Shown here piece after piece: positions 31,459-34,235 of a DNA stretch of 34,235 nt (position 1 is the first letter of the stretch; every line of letters starts with the position of its first letter). A program made the translations under genes and the position numbers. Source of the DNA: an uncultured Prevotella sp. (lineage in GTDB: Bacteria > Bacteroidota > Bacteroidia > Bacteroidales > Bacteroidaceae). The notes beneath the pieces are model-generated. The model was not told the origin of the DNA. It saw only the letters and a program-made list of their open reading frames with translations, and ran no database searches. The stretch covers positions 1 through 34,235 of the forward strand of contig CAJOGK010000069.1 of assembly GCA_905234145.1 (NCBI GenBank). The letters run 5' to 3'.

Positions 31459-33780
31459 TTATTTATATTTCTCTACACGGGCATCGCGGATAACGCCTTG
31501 CCAGTTCAGGCCGAAAGCAAAGTCGTAGGTATTGCCATCAGCATCCTGATAGGGGCGCATATCCCGTGGCACGTCTTCCTGTTGCTCCTCCACGGTCTTC
31601 ATATCTGCTGGCATCTGCATAGGCAGGAGGGCTGAGGGTTCAGCCTTGCCACTAATCATGTCGAGCAGTGCCTGATGCTGTACCTGGAACGACACGAGTA
31701 TAGCATCGGCATTGGGTTCTATCTCTGCGAGAACCACGGGACGACCTGTTTCCAAGATAACCACTACAGGCTTGTCACCCATCGCTTTCTTCGTTTCTGC
31801 CACAAGCACCATATCGTCACGGTTATAAGCTTTCACGGTCTTCCCTCTAAAGCTGCGATTCGTAGTCTTTTCCATCGGATCGCCCCCAGCAATGCTTACC
31901 GCACGGGCATCCTTGGCTGTATAATCCTCATACTGCAGACTGAATGGCAGATAGCCGTTGCCGCCTTTTTTCACATCGTCGTAGCTAAAGCCGAAACCTG
32001 TGCTGGGTTCCTCGATGACACAGATGGCGAAATCGGCCTTCTCGGGCGCATCTACCACCTCAAAATATTTGCCTATCAGTGCGAGGTCAATAGGCTCTAC
32101 GGTCTTTTCCTCAGAGATACCGCCCCATGCACCAGGGATAGCCGGGAAATGACGCTTGGGTACAAACACCTTCTTACGATCCTTAACGGGAAGCACTTGA
32201 TTGTCGTGGTTTTTCAGCAAAACAATCGACTTGAGTTGCGCCTCATAGCCCTCCTGCATAAACTCAGGCTTGCCTACTATCTTTTCGGTCTCTTTCGGGT
32301 CGAGATAAGGATTCTCGAAAAGACCCACGCGGAACACATTCAGCAATAGTCTGCGGGCAGAGAGCTCAAAGCGCTCACGGGCGCTCTCCTCACCAAATTC
32401 CTTGCACCACATCTGATACGCCTCTACCACAGGGCCAATCGCGTTGTTGCCTCCAAACTGATCCACACCAGCCTGCAGAATCTTATAATGACGCTCAGCC
32501 TCGTTGTAAGCCTCCATACCCCAAGGCTTACCACCACGCGGACTATCGAGCACCTTCATGTCCTGAGTGATACCCCAGTCGGTACACGCCACGCCCTCAA
32601 ATCCTGCTTCGTCGCGAAGCTGCTGCTGGATGAGCCATTTGCTGTAGCTGCCTCCCACGTTCTCGCCCGAGGGATCCTGATTCCAGAGAATGCTGTAGAT
32701 AGGCATCACGGCCGATGCCATCTCCGTACCGCCCTCCAGATGGAAAGCACCCTCCACAAACGAGCGCTTGTGCATCTCACGGTTATTTCCAGGATAAACA
32801 GCGTATTTACCAGAGGCATAGTGAGAGTCGCGACCTCCCTCCTGGGCACCATAGCCATACCAGTGTTTCACCATGGCATTCACACTCTTCATGCCCCATC
32901 CTTTGGCCTCGGGCGTCGTCTGGAAAGCATCACAATAGGCACGGGCCATATCAGTAGCCAATTGAGGATCCTCGCCGAAAGTGCCGCTGAAACGCGACCA
33001 TCTGGGATCGGTGGCGATATCCACCTGAGGCGACAGAGCCGTAGCGATACCTAAGGCACGATATTCTTCTGAAGCTATCTCACCGAAGCGATAAACCAAC
33101 TGAGGATCGAAGGTGGCAGCCAGTCCGAGCGATGTAGGCCAAAGTGATATCTGTCCGCCAGCCCCTGCATTATATTCTGTCGTAGCCTTTGCCTCGTGTC
33201 GAGGGTCAGAACTAGTATTGGCAGGGATGCCGTGGTCTAGTCCTTCTACGAAGGCCTGCATGTTGTTGTTCCACTCCGCAGCAATGGCAGGACTTTCCAC
33301 ACGCGTTACGAGCACAGCCCTCAGATGGTCATCCTTCAGAAACTTCTTCTGGTCGTCGCTCAGGTCAGAGGGGCTGGCACCGCTCTCCTTGTACGCCTTT
33401 CCGTCATGATAGGTAGATTCGCCAAAGCCCATCGTTGGAATCATCGGCACCGCCTGATGACTGCTATAGAGCATCAATCCCGCTATCTCCTCGATAGAGA
33501 GCTGCGATGCCAAGTCGGCAGCACGCTCCTGGGCACTGAGGCGCCAATCCTCGTAGGCATCCAGCGAGTCGTTACGGTTCAGGTCTTTAAAGGCATAGCC
33601 ATCCACCGTCAGGATTTTTACCCCGGACTGTGGTGAGTAGCCCAGCGAGGGACCGTCCTTCTGAGTTACCAACATAAACGAATCCACCTGCTGTTCCGAC
33701 CAGTGCTGACTACCACAAGCTACAAGGCCTATGAGCATTCCGCCCATAGCGACCATCATCATCCCCTTCCGCTGAACCAT
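31459..33780 (-). CDS. Glycoside hydrolase family 3 lipoprotein (beta-glucosidase type)
   Basis: A 773-residue exported enzyme with a lipoprotein signal (LVACG, Cys22). An N-terminal insert mentions DLNRNDSLDAYEDW, a calcium-loop-like segment. Then the GH3 barrel follows: LGLAATFDPQLVYRFGEIAS, SPQVDIATDPRWSRFSGTFG, VKHWYGYGAQEGGRDSH and the nucleophile Asp in GVACTDWG. The C-terminal domain has SIVLLKN and a late VVVILETGRPVVL. It releases terminal glucose-type residues from beta-glucans or xyloglucan-like substrates. The exact linkage is not readable. It has its own promoter at 33807-33838. Confidence 0.94.
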   Translation of the reverse strand: MVQRKGMMMVAMGGMLIGLVACGSQHWSEQQVDSFMLVTQKDGPSLGYSPQSGVKILTVDGYAFKDLNRNDSLDAYEDWRLSAQERAADLASQLSIEEIAGLMLYSSHQAVPMIPTMGFGESTYHDGKAYKESGASPSDLSDDQKKFLKDDHLRAVLVTRVESPAIAAEWNNNMQAFVEGLDHGIPANTSSDPRHEAKATTEYNAGAGGQISLWPTSLGLAATFDPQLVYRFGEIASEEYRALGIATALSPQVDIATDPRWSRFSGTFGEDPQLATDMARAYCDAFQTTPEAKGWGMKSVNAMVKHWYGYGAQEGGRDSHYASGKYAVYPGNNREMHKRSFVEGAFHLEGGTEMASAVMPIYSILWNQDPSGENVGGSYSKWLIQQQLRDEAGFEGVACTDWGITQDMKVLDSPRGGKPWGMEAYNEAERHYKILQAGVDQFGGNNAIGPVVEAYQMWCKEFGEESARERFELSARRLLLNVFRVGLFENPYLDPKETEKIVGKPEFMQEGYEAQLKSIVLLKNHDNQVLPVKDRKKVFVPKRHFPAIPGAWGGISEEKTVEPIDLALIGKYFEVVDAPEKADFAICVIEEPSTGFGFSYDDVKKGGNGYLPFSLQYEDYTAKDARAVSIAGGDPMEKTTNRSFRGKTVKAYNRDDMVLVAETKKAMGDKPVVVILETGRPVVLAEIEPNADAILVSFQVQHQALLDMISGKAEPSALLPMQMPADMKTVEEQQEDVPRDMRPYQDADGNTYDFAFGLNWQGVIRDARVEKYK

Positions 33781-33806
33781 ATTCTTCTAATTTTTTTATT
33801 CGGTGA

Positions 33807-33838
33807 CAAAGATAACTATTTTGTGCGAATCCGCCAAA
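33807..33838 (-). promoter_or_regulatory. Promoter of the GH3-TlpA operon
   Basis: On the minus strand TTTG (33835-33838), 20-bp spacer, TATCTTTG (33807-33814), about 27 bp before the GH3 start. The stretch from 33839 to 34048 holds no gene that I can support. It contains an imperfect CTAGAAATT/AATTCTAG inverted repeat (33956-33981). Confidence 0.85.
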
Positions 33839-34048
33839 TATTATCCCAAGAAACTTATCTTTCTGCGATTTTCCTTGGGTCGCACGGCAAAGTGAACCCA
33901 GTAGTAGCGCCCGCAAAGGCAGCCCATTAAATGAAAAAAATTGCAGGATTTAAATCTAGAAATTGCGCGTATTAATTCTAGCAAAATTATCTATTAATAT
34001 CCAGTGTTTAAGCTTTTTCAAGCGACAACGAGAACTATAATAAAAACA

Positions 34049-34234
34049 TTAACAAACTAACTCGAGCATGGCCTTGCAATGGGGTGAGAGATCTGTTTTT
34101 ACTCGTACAGACACATCGGGCTTCGTGATGTTAAGCGCCTCGCGACGATAGGATGCCATGAGTTCTGTAAGATTCACCTCAATGAAAGTAAAGGATGGCG
34201 TAATACCCTCGAATTTCGACATCTCGAAAAGTTG
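34049..34234 (-). pseudogene. 3' fragment of a probable sensor histidine kinase, apparently truncated
   Basis: The 5' part lies outside the window. The visible 61 residues include QLFEMSKFEGITPSFTFIEV, then NLTELMASYRREALNITKP. This resembles the segment after the H-box in Bacteroidota histidine kinases (ILEMSKFE, F-x-x-x-E-V-[DN]-[LV]-N-E-L-M-x-S-Y-R). The frame stops at LELVC, before the N-box (D-x-x-R-x-x-Q-x-x-x-N-L-L-x-N-A) that should follow within about 20 residues. This looks like loss of the ATPase domain. The identification rests on this short segment. Confidence 0.5.
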
Positions 34235-34235
34235 A

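Noticed and set aside
33839..34048. tRNA or small RNA gene between the GH3 promoter and the kinase fragment
   Set aside because: No cloverleaf or strong terminator-bounded hairpin is visible; only an imperfect CTAG inverted repeat is present.

Overview
The window looks like a chromosomal segment of a Bacteroidota organism, most likely Prevotella or a close relative. The main evidence is a repeated promoter architecture (TTTG, a 19-20 bp spacer, then TAnnTTTG) in front of most transcription units. Other support comes from DUF4492 beside cydAB, a BspA-like secreted protein, an RfbB-PurT-MATE gene cluster and A-rich start regions with few Shine-Dalgarno sites. No tRNA or rRNA gene lies inside the window. 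The left edge resembles an rRNA operon leader running out of the window.

Layout. (1) 1-938: outgoing promoter, terminator and a Bax-inhibitor-1/YccA membrane protein. (2) 1108-3808: lutABC lactate-oxidation operon, with lutB frameshifted. (3) 9897 down to 3810 (minus): MATE exporter, cytidylate-kinase-like protein, phosphoesterase, rfbB, a sigma-region-4-like small protein, purT (frameshifted) and a GNAT/FemAB-like acyltransferase. (4) About 9900-16090: an accessory region, AT-rich in large parts. It holds a two-gene module of unknown function, a secreted dockerin/caspase-like/BspA-repeat protein, a truncated DUF6169-like gene with a small partner, a gene remnant, and a gene-free locus of about 465 bp with striking dyad symmetry. 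(5) 19064 down to 16124 (minus): ilvE, trmB and mrp (frameshifted), ending at a strong terminator. (6) 27815 down to 19161 (minus): a coiled-coil membrane protein, TolC-HlyD-two ABC-2 permeases, an S8 protease, xseA and xseB. (7) 27946-30876 (plus): DUF4492-cydA-cydB, ending at a bidirectional terminator. (8) 33780 down to 30905 (minus): a GH3 glycosidase lipoprotein and a TlpA-like thioredoxin lipoprotein. (9) The 3' end of a probable histidine kinase at the right edge.

How the genes fit together. lutABC would feed electrons from lactate oxidation into the quinone pool, and cytochrome bd (cydAB) would pass quinol electrons to oxygen; both suit a host-associated anaerobe that tolerates traces of oxygen. 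The TolC-HlyD-permease set is an exporter with no ATPase in the window. GH3 and TlpA probably act in the periplasm.

Most unusual signals. The strongest is the locus at 15597-16061. Heptamers ATGACAT lie on its left and the inverted form ATGTCAT on its right, spaced about one helical turn apart inside each cluster. They flank two copies of a 16-bp perfect palindrome and a central hairpin, and no gene is present. Second, three conserved genes (lutB, purT, mrp) each appear to have lost 11-14 nt inside a signature motif, which points to gene decay or to an assembly artefact. Third, 7-bp tandem repeats of three kinds sit at gene junctions and, in frame, inside trmB, xseA and cydA. Fourth, the two-gene module at 9898-10969 has a clean promoter with an inverted repeat in its spacer.
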